Shown in pieces: positions 16,388 to 23,258 of a stretch of 29,528 nucleotides of DNA. Below the pieces are notes generated by a model, which worked only from the letters and a program-made list of their open reading frames with translations, made no database searches and was not told the DNA's origin. Both the position numbers and the translations under genes were made by a program. Within the stretch, counting starts at the first letter, position 1. Every line of letters begins with the position of its first letter. This DNA comes from Verrucomicrobiota bacterium (GTDB taxonomy: Bacteria; Verrucomicrobiota; Verrucomicrobiia; Opitutales; Opitutaceae), in contig JAEWBF010000065.1 of NCBI GenBank assembly GCA_023391285.1, forward strand, positions 1-29,528, given 5' to 3'.

Positions 16388-18292
16388 CTACGGCAGCTTC
16401 TTCAACCATTCTTGAACCAGCTTCGCCTCGAGCGCCTTCCGCTCACCGTCATCCTGCTCGGATTCAGCCGCGCCGGATGGCTGCATCGTTCGCTTGCTCC
16501 ACGCTCGCAGGCGATCTTCGTCCACTGACACGATTCGGCTCAAACGGATCACATAGGTCGGCCGAAACAAAATCTCCCGGACCGTCTCCAACTTCACCGC
16601 GTCGCCCAAATCGACACTCGCCATCGGCTCCAGCGTCTCACGCGCGAAATCCCGGATCTCGAGTTTCTGCACCACGAGATAATCGCTGAACGTCCGCCGG
16701 CGATAGTGATAGATGAATTCCTCCGTCCTCTCGGCGAGTGCGTCAAACGACACCGCGGCCACGCCATGCGTGACCCAAAGCATCGGCATCGTCTGATCCA
16801 ACACGATGAAACCGCGATCCGCCCGAGATTGAAGGTATTCGCGCTGCCAGTTCGCCGTCTCCGCGGCTAGGTTCGTATGCGCATAAGCTCGTTGCGCGAT
16901 CGTCGGCACCGTCCAACAAAAAAAGTATCCTAGGATCACGGCCAAGAGCGCGCGCCATTTTTGCCCCGCCGTTACGAGAAGCGGATAAACAAAAACGAAC
17001 ACCAACACGAAGAGCAGCTGCGTCGGCAGCGACAATCTCACCGTCAGCGGTTCGTCGTAAGCCCCCCAGAAATAGCACATCATCAGGACGGCCTGGCCAA
17101 AAAGCGCGGCCGTGAAGAGCGCGAACACGACCTGCACCGGGCCCTGTCGCAGCAGAGTGCGCTTCTCCCGAAACAGGTGCAGAAAGAAAAATGCCACGCC
17201 CGCGATTCCTGCCACTGCCACCAAGTGCGAATTCGCGTGCGTGCGATCAAACGAGAAGAAGTAGTTCAGCGCCTTGCCGACATTGTCGTAGAAGTAATCC
17301 ACGCTATACACGCCCGAGCCACTCGGCCGGTCGTCGAGCTGCCACAACTCCGGCCGCAGCTTGAACACGTTGACCTGAAGTGGATACGCGACGAGCAACA
17401 GCGGAGTTGCCATCACCGGCCATGGCAGCAGCACGCGTTCGTTTCGCCAAAAAACATATAGGATCGCGACCGCCACTGGCACGATGAACAAAACCGACTC
17501 GTAGCGCACCTGCGCGAGCAGCACACCACTCAAGCAAAACGCACTGAGGGTCGTTGCATCGGGTGTCTGCGCCAGCCTCAAGCCGAAATAGAGCGTCGCC
17601 ACGATCATCACCAAATTCAGCACCTCGAACCCTCCACCAGCGATCGTCTGCACGAGGAGCGGAATGGTCCCGAGCAACAACACCGCCGCGACTCCACCGG
17701 CGACACCCGCGACTGTCCGCGCAACGAGATACACCAGACCGAGCAACACCGGCGTCAGCAGCGCATTCAGCAGAAACGCGTTGCCCGGCCGATAGCCGGT
17801 GAGGTCATGCACGACCGACAACAGAAACGGATAAAACATCGGCCGCTTGTCCACGTGCCCCTGCATCGGCATGAACGTCGTGCCCAGCTGAAAGCCGCGC
17901 GCGATCGTGCTCACCTCGCGCAGATGATGCATGCGCTGCGACGTGGAAAGCTGCACAAACTCGTCGTTCACCACTTTGAACCCATGCGGCTCCTGAACAT
18001 GCAGCACCGCAGAGGCCCCAAGAACGAACAACACGATCTTCCAGCCTCCCGCCCGCCATCGCGCCACAAGGTCGGCGCGCCCTAATAGCCGGACGATCTG
18101 GTAAACAAACAACGCAAACGTCAGCAGCATCACGCCGTAGCCGCCGTGGCGGACGAGGTAAACTGCGCGGTAGGGCGTGAACGCCCAAAAGCCCAACACC
18201 ACCGCGAGCAGCGCGATCAGCCCAAACAAAATAATCCGCGATCGCTGCTCGAGCAGCGAGGCGCGCAAGGAGGGGCTCAACCAATGACCCAT
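16388..18292 (-). CDS. GT-C type membrane glycosyltransferase-like protein
   Basis: This 634-residue inner-membrane protein has about eleven hydrophobic segments and a soluble C-terminal portion (about 490-634). The first long loop contains the acidic pair in KVVNDEFVQLSTSQRMHH (D110, E111), then GQVDKRP-like GHVDKRPMFYPFLLS (about 146-160), a pattern seen in family-39-like enzymes. Together these suggest transfer of a sugar from a polyprenyl phosphate outside the cytoplasm, but the exact family was not established. It lies directly 3' of the pilin gene, separated by the pilin terminator, so read-through would cotranscribe them. A role in pilin glycosylation is therefore possible but unproven. 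The gene converges on the ligase gene with 30 nt between stops. Confidence 0.75.
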   Translation of the reverse strand: MGHWLSPSLRASLLEQRSRIILFGLIALLAVVLGFWAFTPYRAVYLVRHGGYGVMLLTFALFVYQIVRLLGRADLVARWRAGGWKIVLFVLGASAVLHVQEPHGFKVVNDEFVQLSTSQRMHHLREVSTIARGFQLGTTFMPMQGHVDKRPMFYPFLLSVVHDLTGYRPGNAFLLNALLTPVLLGLVYLVARTVAGVAGGVAAVLLLGTIPLLVQTIAGGGFEVLNLVMIVATLYFGLRLAQTPDATTLSAFCLSGVLLAQVRYESVLFIVPVAVAILYVFWRNERVLLPWPVMATPLLLVAYPLQVNVFKLRPELWQLDDRPSGSGVYSVDYFYDNVGKALNYFFSFDRTHANSHLVAVAGIAGVAFFFLHLFREKRTLLRQGPVQVVFALFTAALFGQAVLMMCYFWGAYDEPLTVRLSLPTQLLFVLVFVFVYPLLVTAGQKWRALLAVILGYFFCWTVPTIAQRAYAHTNLAAETANWQREYLQSRADRGFIVLDQTMPMLWVTHGVAAVSFDALAERTEEFIYHYRRRTFSDYLVVQKLEIRDFARETLEPMASVDLGDAVKLETVREILFRPTYVIRLSRIVSVDEDRLRAWSKRTMQPSGAAESEQDDGERKALEAKLVQEWLKKLP

Positions 18293-18299
18293 AGACGGA

Positions 18300-18330
18300 A
18301 AACAAAAAGCCGTCCCGGAAGGGGACGGCT
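18300..18330 (-). terminator. Rho-independent terminator after the pilin gene
   Basis: On the minus strand a 9-bp stem (AGCCGTCCC at 18308-18316 paired with GGGACGGCT at 18322-18330, loop of five) is followed by TTTTTGTTTT toward 18300. It begins 24 bases after the pilin stop and ends just before the ATG of the GT-C gene. It would limit read-through while keeping pilin mRNA abundant and stable. Confidence 0.88.
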
Positions 18331-18353
18331 CGTGTCAAACATTGAGCGCAACC

Positions 18354-18713
18354 TTAGTTGCTGTAGGAAATCTCGGCCTTGCCGGAGACCTTCGAACCCG
18401 TGGCGGAAATCTGCGTCGAGTCCTGACCGATGCCGGTCGGATACGTTTCGCCCGCGACGGTCTGGATGGTCTTGATGTATTTACCGTCTCCCACGAGGTC
18501 CGTGTAAGCAACGGTATCAACTCCATTCTCCAGGAAGTATTGCTGCGCCGCGCCCGAGAGCTGGCGAAGATTGTTGATAATCGCCTTTTCCTGCGAGCTC
18601 GCGCGAACCTTCTGGAACGCCGGAATCGCCATCGCGGCCAGGAGGCCAATGATGACGACAACGATCATGATTTCGACGAGGGTGAAGCCGTGGTTCCTCT
18701 TCTGCTGTTTCAT
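18354..18713 (-). CDS. Type IV pilin / type II secretion pseudopilin
   Basis: This is a 119-residue prepilin. The leader MKQQKRNHG is short and basic and is cut after G9 by prepilin peptidase to give F10 as the new N terminus, with the conserved glutamate at +5 (E14) in FTLVE. The helix GFTLVEIMIVVVIIGLLAAMAIPAF (about 9-33) is the assembly core. The C-terminal part (about 40-119) is small, has no cysteines and is rich in Ser, Thr and Gly (QDSTQISATGSKVSG), resembling short geopilin-like proteins. It could be a fibre pilin or a GspG-like pseudopilin; the length favours a minor or short pilin. A strong terminator follows, and the next gene encodes a GT-C enzyme. Confidence 0.92.
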   Translation of the reverse strand: MKQQKRNHGFTLVEIMIVVVIIGLLAAMAIPAFQKVRASSQEKAIINNLRQLSGAAQQYFLENGVDTVAYTDLVGDGKYIKTIQTVAGETYPTGIGQDSTQISATGSKVSGKAEISYSN

Positions 18714-18774
18714 GGTATTTATGGATGTATGATATGAATGCTCAACAGTGAGCAGTGCGCGGATTCAGCCGGAT

Positions 18775-18825
18775 TAGGGTATCTTACGCAAGTGAATCTC
18801 CGCAGTGTAAATACCCTAGGCGGAG
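18775..18825 (-). promoter_or_regulatory. Interlocked inverted repeats in the pilin leader region
   Basis: TAGGGTAT (18775-18782) pairs with ATACCCTA (18811-18818), and CTCCGC (18798-18803) pairs with GCGGAG (18820-18825). The second pair starts inside the loop of the first and ends outside it, so they could not form together as simple nested hairpins but could form a pseudoknot or alternative folds. They lie about 60-110 bases upstream of the pilin ATG (18713). Whether they act as DNA operators or as part of a 5' leader is not known. Confidence 0.45.
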
Positions 18826-18836
18826 CAACGTAACAA
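18808..18836 (-). promoter_or_regulatory. Candidate pilin promoter
   Basis: On the minus strand TTGTTA (18836-18831) and TATTTA (18813-18808) are separated by 17 nt, a standard sigma-70 spacing, but each box is only a partial match (4/6 and 3/6). It overlaps the inverted repeats described above. No well-matched sigma-54 site was found. Treat as a suggestion. Confidence 0.3.
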
Positions 18837-18848
18837 TCGACCGGCGCG

Positions 18849-18870
18849 AAAAAATTTAGCAAAATCTAAA
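18849..18870 (-). terminator. Weak terminator-like hairpin after rsfS
   Basis: On the minus strand TTTAG/CTAAA (18870-18866 with 18859-18855) with a six-base loop is followed by six T's (18854-18849). The stem is only 5 bp and AT-rich, so it is weak, but it is placed 33 bases after the rsfS stop and before the pilin promoter region. Confidence 0.35.
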
Positions 18871-18902
18871 CACGTCTAGCCGCATTCCGCCACCGCGCTG
18901 CA

Positions 18903-19349
18903 TTATCCCTTCTTCGCTTTCGTCGTCTTCCGCGGAGCCGCCTTCTTCTTCACTGCCGCTTTCGTCTTCTTCGGCTTCGGCACCGCGAGTAGTTTAGCCA
19001 CGGATACCTCCTGGGCATCCTTCCAGAGATTTTCCAACCCGTAACGCTCCCGCGTCTCCGGCAGGAACACGTGCACCATCACATCGAATGCATCGATGAC
19101 CATCCAGCCGCTCTCCTGCGCAATTTCCATCCCGACGATCCGCGTCCGGCTGGCATCGAGCGCTTTCTCCAGCTCAACCCGCAACGCCCGCAGGTGCGGC
19201 TCCGAATTGCCGGTCGCAATCACCAGGTAATCCGTAATCGAGGATTGCTCGCTCACGTCGAGAACGCGCAGGTCGATCGCTTTCTTTTCGTCGAGCGCGC
19301 GACAGCAGAGTTTCACCAGGTCGAGCGACGCAGAGGAGGTTCCTTTCAT
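18903..19349 (-). CDS. rsfS: Ribosome silencing factor RsfS (Iojap/YbeB)
   Basis: This 148-residue cytoplasmic protein binds the large ribosomal subunit (L14) and blocks subunit joining when nutrients are scarce. The RsfS domain (about 8-113) is clear: KKAIDLRVLDVSEQSSITDYLVIATGNSEPHLRAL, then GWMVIDAFDVMVHVFLPETRERYGLENLW. The last 30 residues are a Lys/Ala-rich basic tail (KPKKTKAAVKKK) not found in many homologues, possibly an RNA contact. The ATG overlaps the stop of nadD by four bases (ATGA). The nadD-rsfS pair is a common arrangement in bacteria. Confidence 0.96.
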   Translation of the reverse strand: MKGTSSASLDLVKLCCRALDEKKAIDLRVLDVSEQSSITDYLVIATGNSEPHLRALRVELEKALDASRTRIVGMEIAQESGWMVIDAFDVMVHVFLPETRERYGLENLWKDAQEVSVAKLLAVPKPKKTKAAVKKKAAPRKTTKAKKG

Positions 19350-19933
19350 GGAGTTTCGCGATATAGATTCTTTTCGCGGATATAGACGATGGATTTGTGA
19401 GGCACGAAATAGTCGAGCGAAAGTTGGTGTTTCACGCGTTCACGCAGTTCCGTCGAACTGATCGCCAGTAAATGGCCATCGCAGCGATGAAGCCGCAAAC
19501 CCGGAATTTCCGGGTGCGCCTTCACCGGATACCCCGGCCGCTCGAGAAAGATGAACTCCACCAACTGCGCCAATTCTTCGATCCCTTTCCAGAGATGCAG
19601 CTTGGGCAACTGATCGCCGCCGATGATCCAGTAGAGATCATCGTTCGGATACAGCGCGCGAAAATGCCGCGCCGAATCAACCGTGTAGCTCACGCCACCT
19701 TTGCGCAGCTCGAAGTCCGAAATCTCGAAACGATGATCCCACTCGACCGCCGCCCGCAGCATCGCAAGTCGATCCTCCGGCGTCGACTGCACATCCGTCG
19801 GCTTCAACGGCGCCTGCGCCGCGGGCACGAGAATCAACCGGTCAAGCTGGTGCTGCTCGTAAGCGTCCTGCGCCGCGAGCAAATGACCAAAATGCACGGG
19901 ATCGAAACTCCCGCCGAGAAACCCGATTTTCAC
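19346..19933 (-). CDS. nadD: Nicotinate-nucleotide adenylyltransferase NadD
   Basis: This 195-residue cytoplasmic enzyme makes deamido-NAD from nicotinate mononucleotide and ATP. It has the nucleotidyltransferase signature GGSFDPVHFGHLLAA (7-21) with the HxGH motif at 14-17, YWIIGGDQLPKLHLWKG in the middle, and the late ISSTELRERV motif that binds the ATP phosphates. The GTG at 19933 gives the standard start VKIGFLGGSFDP, whereas the ATG at 19996 would add 21 atypical residues. rsfS overlaps the 3' end. Confidence 0.95.
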   Translation of the reverse strand: MKIGFLGGSFDPVHFGHLLAAQDAYEQHQLDRLILVPAAQAPLKPTDVQSTPEDRLAMLRAAVEWDHRFEISDFELRKGGVSYTVDSARHFRALYPNDDLYWIIGGDQLPKLHLWKGIEELAQLVEFIFLERPGYPVKAHPEIPGLRLHRCDGHLLAISSTELRERVKHQLSLDYFVPHKSIVYIREKNLYRETP

Positions 19934-20009
19934 TGGCGCGCAACGTGATGCGCACCCCACCACCCGGCAAGGTTCATTTCGAGCCGAGCGCACCACCCCG
20001 CCACCGAGA

Positions 20010-20038
20010 TTGACGCTCCCAGTCCGGCCCGTGACATT
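20010..20038 (+). promoter_or_regulatory. Candidate promoter for tRNA-Leu
   Basis: TTGACG (20010-20015, 5/6 match to the -35 consensus) is followed by a 17-nt spacer and GACATT (20033-20038, a poor -10 box). The tRNA begins 10 bases downstream, a fitting distance for transcription to start near the mature 5' end. Confidence 0.5.
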
Positions 20039-20047
20039 CGCCGCATC

Positions 20048-20130
20048 GCCCGGGTGGTGGAATGGTAGACACTAGGGACTTAAAATCCCTTGCTCGTAAG
20101 AGCGTGCGGGTTCGATCCCCGCCCCGGGCA
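20048..20130 (+). tRNA. tRNA-Leu (anticodon UAA)
   Basis: This is a class II tRNA. The acceptor stem GCCCGGG (20048-20054) pairs with CCCGGGC (20123-20129), with A at the discriminator position. The D arm contains AATGGTAGAC. The anticodon stem AGGGA/TCCCT (20074-20078, 20086-20090) encloses loop CTTAAAA with anticodon TAA at 20081-20083. A long variable arm (TGCTCGTAAGAGCG) precedes the T arm with GGTTCGATCC. The following bases are CCC rather than CCA, so CCA is added after transcription. It reads UUA/UUG codons, which are rare in this GC-rich sequence. Confidence 0.96.
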
Positions 20131-20131
20131 C

Positions 20132-20158
20132 CCGTTTGCGAAAACGGTTCATTTTCTT
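20132..20158 (+). terminator. Terminator-like hairpin after tRNA-Leu
   Basis: CCGTTT (20132-20137) pairs with AAACGG (20142-20147) around a GCGA loop and is followed by TTCATTTTCTT. It starts right after the tRNA 3' end, so it probably ends the tRNA transcript. The T-run is interrupted. Confidence 0.6.
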
Positions 20159-20424
20159 CGACACCGTTCTGGCCACGCAGGCATCCCGGCCTGGCGAGGT
20201 GCTGATCCTCCAGATCGGCAGGCACGGAGTCCACCAGCTTCTGCACCTCCACGGATTGCCCCGTTGTGAAACAGATATTCGCACACGATCTCTGGCGGCG
20301 GCGGCCTCAAAGGTTCCGACCACCACTTCCACTTCGTGTATCAGCCGGCCCAGGGCGATCGTGAATCCCACTCCTTCCGGAACGGGCGTTTTTTCTCTCC
20401 GATACGAAAATGCTCCGACGCCTC
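20159..20424. other. Intergenic region with no supported gene
   Basis: There are 266 bases between the tRNA terminator and the stop of the oxidoreductase gene. On the minus strand one frame (roughly 20390-20280) and then another (about 20275-20160, including EVQKLVDSVPADLEDQHLARPG) have G/C-ending codons, as if a short coding segment had suffered a frameshift. No family is recognisable. Longer frames that run on through the tRNA are artefacts. Confidence 0.4.
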
Positions 20425-21498
20425 CTAGGCGATCCGACGTGCCGCCGCCTGCGCGCGTAGACAAAGCTCGGCCGCCTTGAAGACGTGCGCCTGCGTCATC
20501 GCCTTTTCCGTGCGATTCAAGCAGTCGAGAATCAACTCCCCGAAGAAACGAAACCCCACCTTTCCCGCCACGTTGATGTGATGCTCTCCGCTGTCGTCGA
20601 CGTAATACACATGGTCGCCTGCCGCCTCGCGCGCCACGTCCACATACTTGCGCAACTCGATGTAACCCTTTTCGCCGAGGATGATCATGCGGCCATCGCC
20701 CCAGGTGCTCAGCCCCTTCGGCGTAAACCAATCCACCCGCACGAAATTCGTGGCTCCATTGTTGCCGAGCAACGACGCCTCTCCGAAATCTTCAAACTCC
20801 GGCACGTCCGGATGCGCATGGTTCGCGACCGCCGCATGCATCACCGACGCGTCCGTCGCTCCGGAAAACGTCAGAAACTGTTCGAACTGATGACTGCCGA
20901 TGTCGCAGAGGATGCCGCCGTATTTTTCCCGCTCGAAAAACCACTTCGGCCGCGACGGCTGGTTCAGCCGATGCGGCCCCAGTCCGATGACCTGCAACAC
21001 CCGGCCAATCGCTCCTTGCTGAACCATGTCAGTCGCATGCATCGCCGCCTCGACGTGCAAACGCTCGCTAAAATACACCATGTATTTCCGTCCTGTCTGC
21101 GCGGATACGAGCCGGGCTCGTTCGAACTGATCCATCGCGGTGAACGGCGTCTTGTCCGTGAAATAATCCTTCCCCGCCTCCATCACCTGACAACCGATGC
21201 CTCCGCGCTCCGACGGAATCGCTGCCGCCGCCACGAGTTTTACCTCGGGGTCCGCCAGCACTTCGTCGAACGACCGCGCGACTTTCACCTGCGGAAACTG
21301 CTCGCGGAACGCCGCGACTTTCATCGGATCGGAATCATAAACCCACTTCAGCGTCCCCCCCGCCTCCGTGAGCCCATTGCACTGGCCGTAGATGTGGCCG
21401 TGCTCGAGATGCGTCGCCGCAAAGGTGAACTCGCCGGGCTTCACCACGGGAGCGGGTTTGCCCCGGGGGGCGTAATTCATTCCGTCGGATTTGTTCAT
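20425..21498 (-). CDS. Gfo/Idh/MocA family oxidoreductase
   Basis: This 357-residue predicted NAD(P)-dependent dehydrogenase acts on a sugar, polyol or cyclitol. The N-terminal nucleotide-binding half (about 25-145) contains LKWVYDSDPMKVAAFREQFP, SFDEVLADPEVKLVAAAAIP and the catalytic-lysine segment GKDYFTDKTPFT (K116). The C-terminal half contains GGILCDIGSHQFEQFL with the conserved histidine. The usual GxGxxG loop is replaced by ATHLEHGHIYGQCNGL (28-43), a variant seen in a branch of the family. The first ATG is at 21498; MNYAP at 21480 is an alternative. A decayed MFS transporter gene lies 35 nt upstream, as would fit a former transporter-dehydrogenase operon. The substrate is unknown. Confidence 0.88.
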   Translation of the reverse strand: MNKSDGMNYAPRGKPAPVVKPGEFTFAATHLEHGHIYGQCNGLTEAGGTLKWVYDSDPMKVAAFREQFPQVKVARSFDEVLADPEVKLVAAAAIPSERGGIGCQVMEAGKDYFTDKTPFTAMDQFERARLVSAQTGRKYMVYFSERLHVEAAMHATDMVQQGAIGRVLQVIGLGPHRLNQPSRPKWFFEREKYGGILCDIGSHQFEQFLTFSGATDASVMHAAVANHAHPDVPEFEDFGEASLLGNNGATNFVRVDWFTPKGLSTWGDGRMIILGEKGYIELRKYVDVAREAAGDHVYYVDDSGEHHINVAGKVGFRFFGELILDCLNRTEKAMTQAHVFKAAELCLRAQAAARRIA

Positions 21499-21533
21499 AC
21501 GCTAAAGGTGGATGCAGGCGGCTAACACGCTGG

Positions 21534-21919
21534 CTACTCCTCGGGCAGCGGACGGTCCCTCGTTTCCGGCAGGAACGGCAGCCCCACGATCCCGAGCAGC
21601 AACCCAACGCTAACCCACAACCCGGCCGTGCGAAAGCCTTTCGATGCGCCCCCGAAACTCTTCGTGATCTTGCCCATCGCAAAGGACGCCGTCGCCGCCG
21701 CGAAACGACCGAAGTTGTAACAAAACTCCTGCCCATGCTGCGCAGACTCGTGGAGAAAAGCTCCGGCAAATAAACCGCATACACGCCGAAAACCGACAAC
21801 TGGCCAAATCCTATCAACGGCAACATCTAATACATCTGACTCACGTCCCGCGGTCCTTTGAAGACCAGCAGCGTCGTGAGAAACAAGAGCGTCAGTGCGA
21901 TCGCGAACGCCGGTGAGCC
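21534..21919 (-). pseudogene. 3' fragment of an MFS transporter gene (decayed)
   Basis: The minus strand encodes the last third of a major facilitator superfamily transporter, broken in two places. It reads SPAFAIALTLLFLTTLLVFKGP, then an in-frame TAG (21829-21827) after QMY, then MLPLIGFGQLSVFGVYAVYLPELFSTSLRSMG. A one-base loss near 21732 then moves the frame to QEFCYNFGRFAAATASFAMGKI and ends LPFLPETRDRPLPEE. The YLPELFSTSLR and FCYNFGR motifs are typical of MFS sugar-type carriers. About 128 codons remain of an expected 400 or more; the 5' part is missing and the fragment begins right after the GT4 gene stop. It cannot give a working transporter. Confidence 0.85.
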
Positions 21920-21931
21920 GCCGGACGACGA

Positions 21932-23044
21932 TCACCGCCGCCCCGCCAGAGTCGCAAAATCCGCCAGAAACTCCGCCGCGATCTTCGCGTTCGAATGCGT
22001 CTCGCGCACGCGGGTCGCACGCTCCGCCATCGCTCGCACATCGCCGCTCGCCGCCTGCTCGAGCGCCCGCGCCAGCGCATGCGCCGCGCCTTCGCCGCGA
22101 TGATTGAACGAAAAGCCATTCAACCCCGGCTCGATGAAATCGCGAAAACACGCCAGATCCGACACCACCGGCACCGCCCCCCACGCCATCGCCTCGAGCG
22201 GGGCCACGCCAAACGTCTCCCCTTTCTCCGCCAGCGACGGATATACGAAAACCGTCGCCCGCTCATACGCGCGATAAAGTTCCGCCGCGTCATAGATCGG
22301 CGGATACCACACCACGTCCGCCGCCGAAAACTTCCGCTGCAAATCCGCCGCCCACGACTCGCCGCCTCCGCCTTCCGCACTCTTCACCGCCCCAATCAAC
22401 TCGAGTTTCCAACCGTCGAGTTTCCGCGACGCCCGCACGTTCCGCCACGCTTCGAGCAAGAGTTCGATGCCTTTCTCCGGATGCAGCCGGCCCGCATACA
22501 GAATCGTCTGCGTCTTCCGCCCCCACTCCACCGGCCGCTCGTTCGTGAACGGCAGCGGATTCGGAATCATCTTCACGCGCGATTTGGCTTCCGGCGCCTC
22601 GGCGACAATCGCCTCCACCACCGCCGAGGAATTTGCCCGCAATCGCGCCGCCCGACCATAACGCCGCATCTGCCCTTTTGGCATCCGCTGCACGTCCACG
22701 TAGATCGCACCGCACCGCCGCGGCAGCACGATCGGCGCCCAAAACGTATTCGTCACCACCACGTCCGCCGCCGGCATGCTTCGCGACGCGCGCCACGTAT
22801 AAAACAGATCCAGCAGCAAACCATGCGCGAGCTTCTCCGGCCGGTCATAGCCGCGCACGCGCACGTGCTTCACGCCGGCGATCGTCTCGCTTTTCGGCAG
22901 ATCATCACAGAGCCGCGAAATATGCGTCACCTCATGCCCCCGCGCCGCGAACTCCGGCCCGAGCGCGAACCACATCTTCTCAACCGCGCCACCCCGCAGC
23001 GCCGGCACCGGCAGAAACGCACCTTGAAGAATCGTGATTTTCAC
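21932..23044 (-). CDS. Family 4 glycosyltransferase (GT-B fold)
   Basis: This 370-residue cytoplasmic glycosyltransferase has the two Rossmann-like halves of the GT-B fold. The first half starts MKITILQGAFLPVPALRGGAVEK with the acceptor-side glycine-rich loop and continues FAARGHEVTHISR. The second half contains ILYAGRLHPEKGIELLLEAW, the donor-site stretch ADVVWYPPIYDAAELYRAYERATVFVYPSL, and the EKGETFGVAPLEAMAWGAVPVVSD block with the E-x7-E motif. No signal peptide is present. It stands alone, between xylA and the transporter remnant, so its glycan pathway is not evident. The first ATG of the frame matches the family start. Confidence 0.9.
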   Translation of the reverse strand: MKITILQGAFLPVPALRGGAVEKMWFALGPEFAARGHEVTHISRLCDDLPKSETIAGVKHVRVRGYDRPEKLAHGLLLDLFYTWRASRSMPAADVVVTNTFWAPIVLPRRCGAIYVDVQRMPKGQMRRYGRAARLRANSSAVVEAIVAEAPEAKSRVKMIPNPLPFTNERPVEWGRKTQTILYAGRLHPEKGIELLLEAWRNVRASRKLDGWKLELIGAVKSAEGGGGESWAADLQRKFSAADVVWYPPIYDAAELYRAYERATVFVYPSLAEKGETFGVAPLEAMAWGAVPVVSDLACFRDFIEPGLNGFSFNHRGEGAAHALARALEQAASGDVRAMAERATRVRETHSNAKIAAEFLADFATLAGRR

Positions 23045-23120
23045 GGCCGGAAACAGTGTGCGCGCGCTGCCATTTGTGCCGCCAAATCAACGATTCGCGC
23101 CATCTTCCCGCAATCGCAAA

Positions 23121-23146
23121 GGTGGGGCCCGACGTCCCCGTCGGGC
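23121..23146. repeat. Dispersed GC-rich hairpin element, copy C
   Basis: An 8-bp stem, GCCCGACG (23127-23134) with CGTCGGGC (23139-23146), holds the loop TCCC, after a GGTGGG lead similar to the GGTAGGG of copies A and B. It is in the same orientation as the other copies and 11 bases before copy B. Confidence 0.65.
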
Positions 23147-23157
23147 TCGCTCGAACC

Positions 23158-23186
23158 GGTAGGGCGAGCCGTCCCCGGCGAGCCGC
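23158..23186. repeat. Dispersed GC-rich hairpin element, copy B
   Basis: It matches 27 of 29 bases of the element at 5119-5147. The two differences change the stem from GGCG/CGCC to GCCG/CGGC (23168-23171 with 23176-23179), so pairing is kept around the same TCCC loop. It lies between the GT4 gene start and the xylA terminator. Confidence 0.7.
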
Positions 23187-23200
23187 CCCGCCACCTTCAC

Positions 23201-23228
23201 AAAAAAAGCCCGGCGTTTCCGCCGGGCT
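23201..23228 (-). terminator. Rho-independent terminator of xylA
   Basis: On the minus strand the 9-bp stem AGCCCGGCG/CGCCGGGCT (23228-23220 with 23215-23207, four-base loop) is followed by seven T's (23207-23201). It lies 31 bases after the xylA stop and is the strongest intrinsic terminator in the window. Confidence 0.93.
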
Positions 23229-23258
23229 CGCAAATCTTGATCAACGCTTCCCCGCGTC

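Noticed and set aside
18890..18902. Sigma-54 type promoter for the pilin gene
   Set aside because: A TGGC occurs upstream, but no GC dinucleotide falls at the required distance.
20072..20252. Minus-strand open frames through the tRNA (ending in GARGGDRTRTLLRARDFKSLVSTIPPPG)
   Set aside because: This is the antisense of tRNA-Leu, a well-known artefact in protein databases, not a gene.
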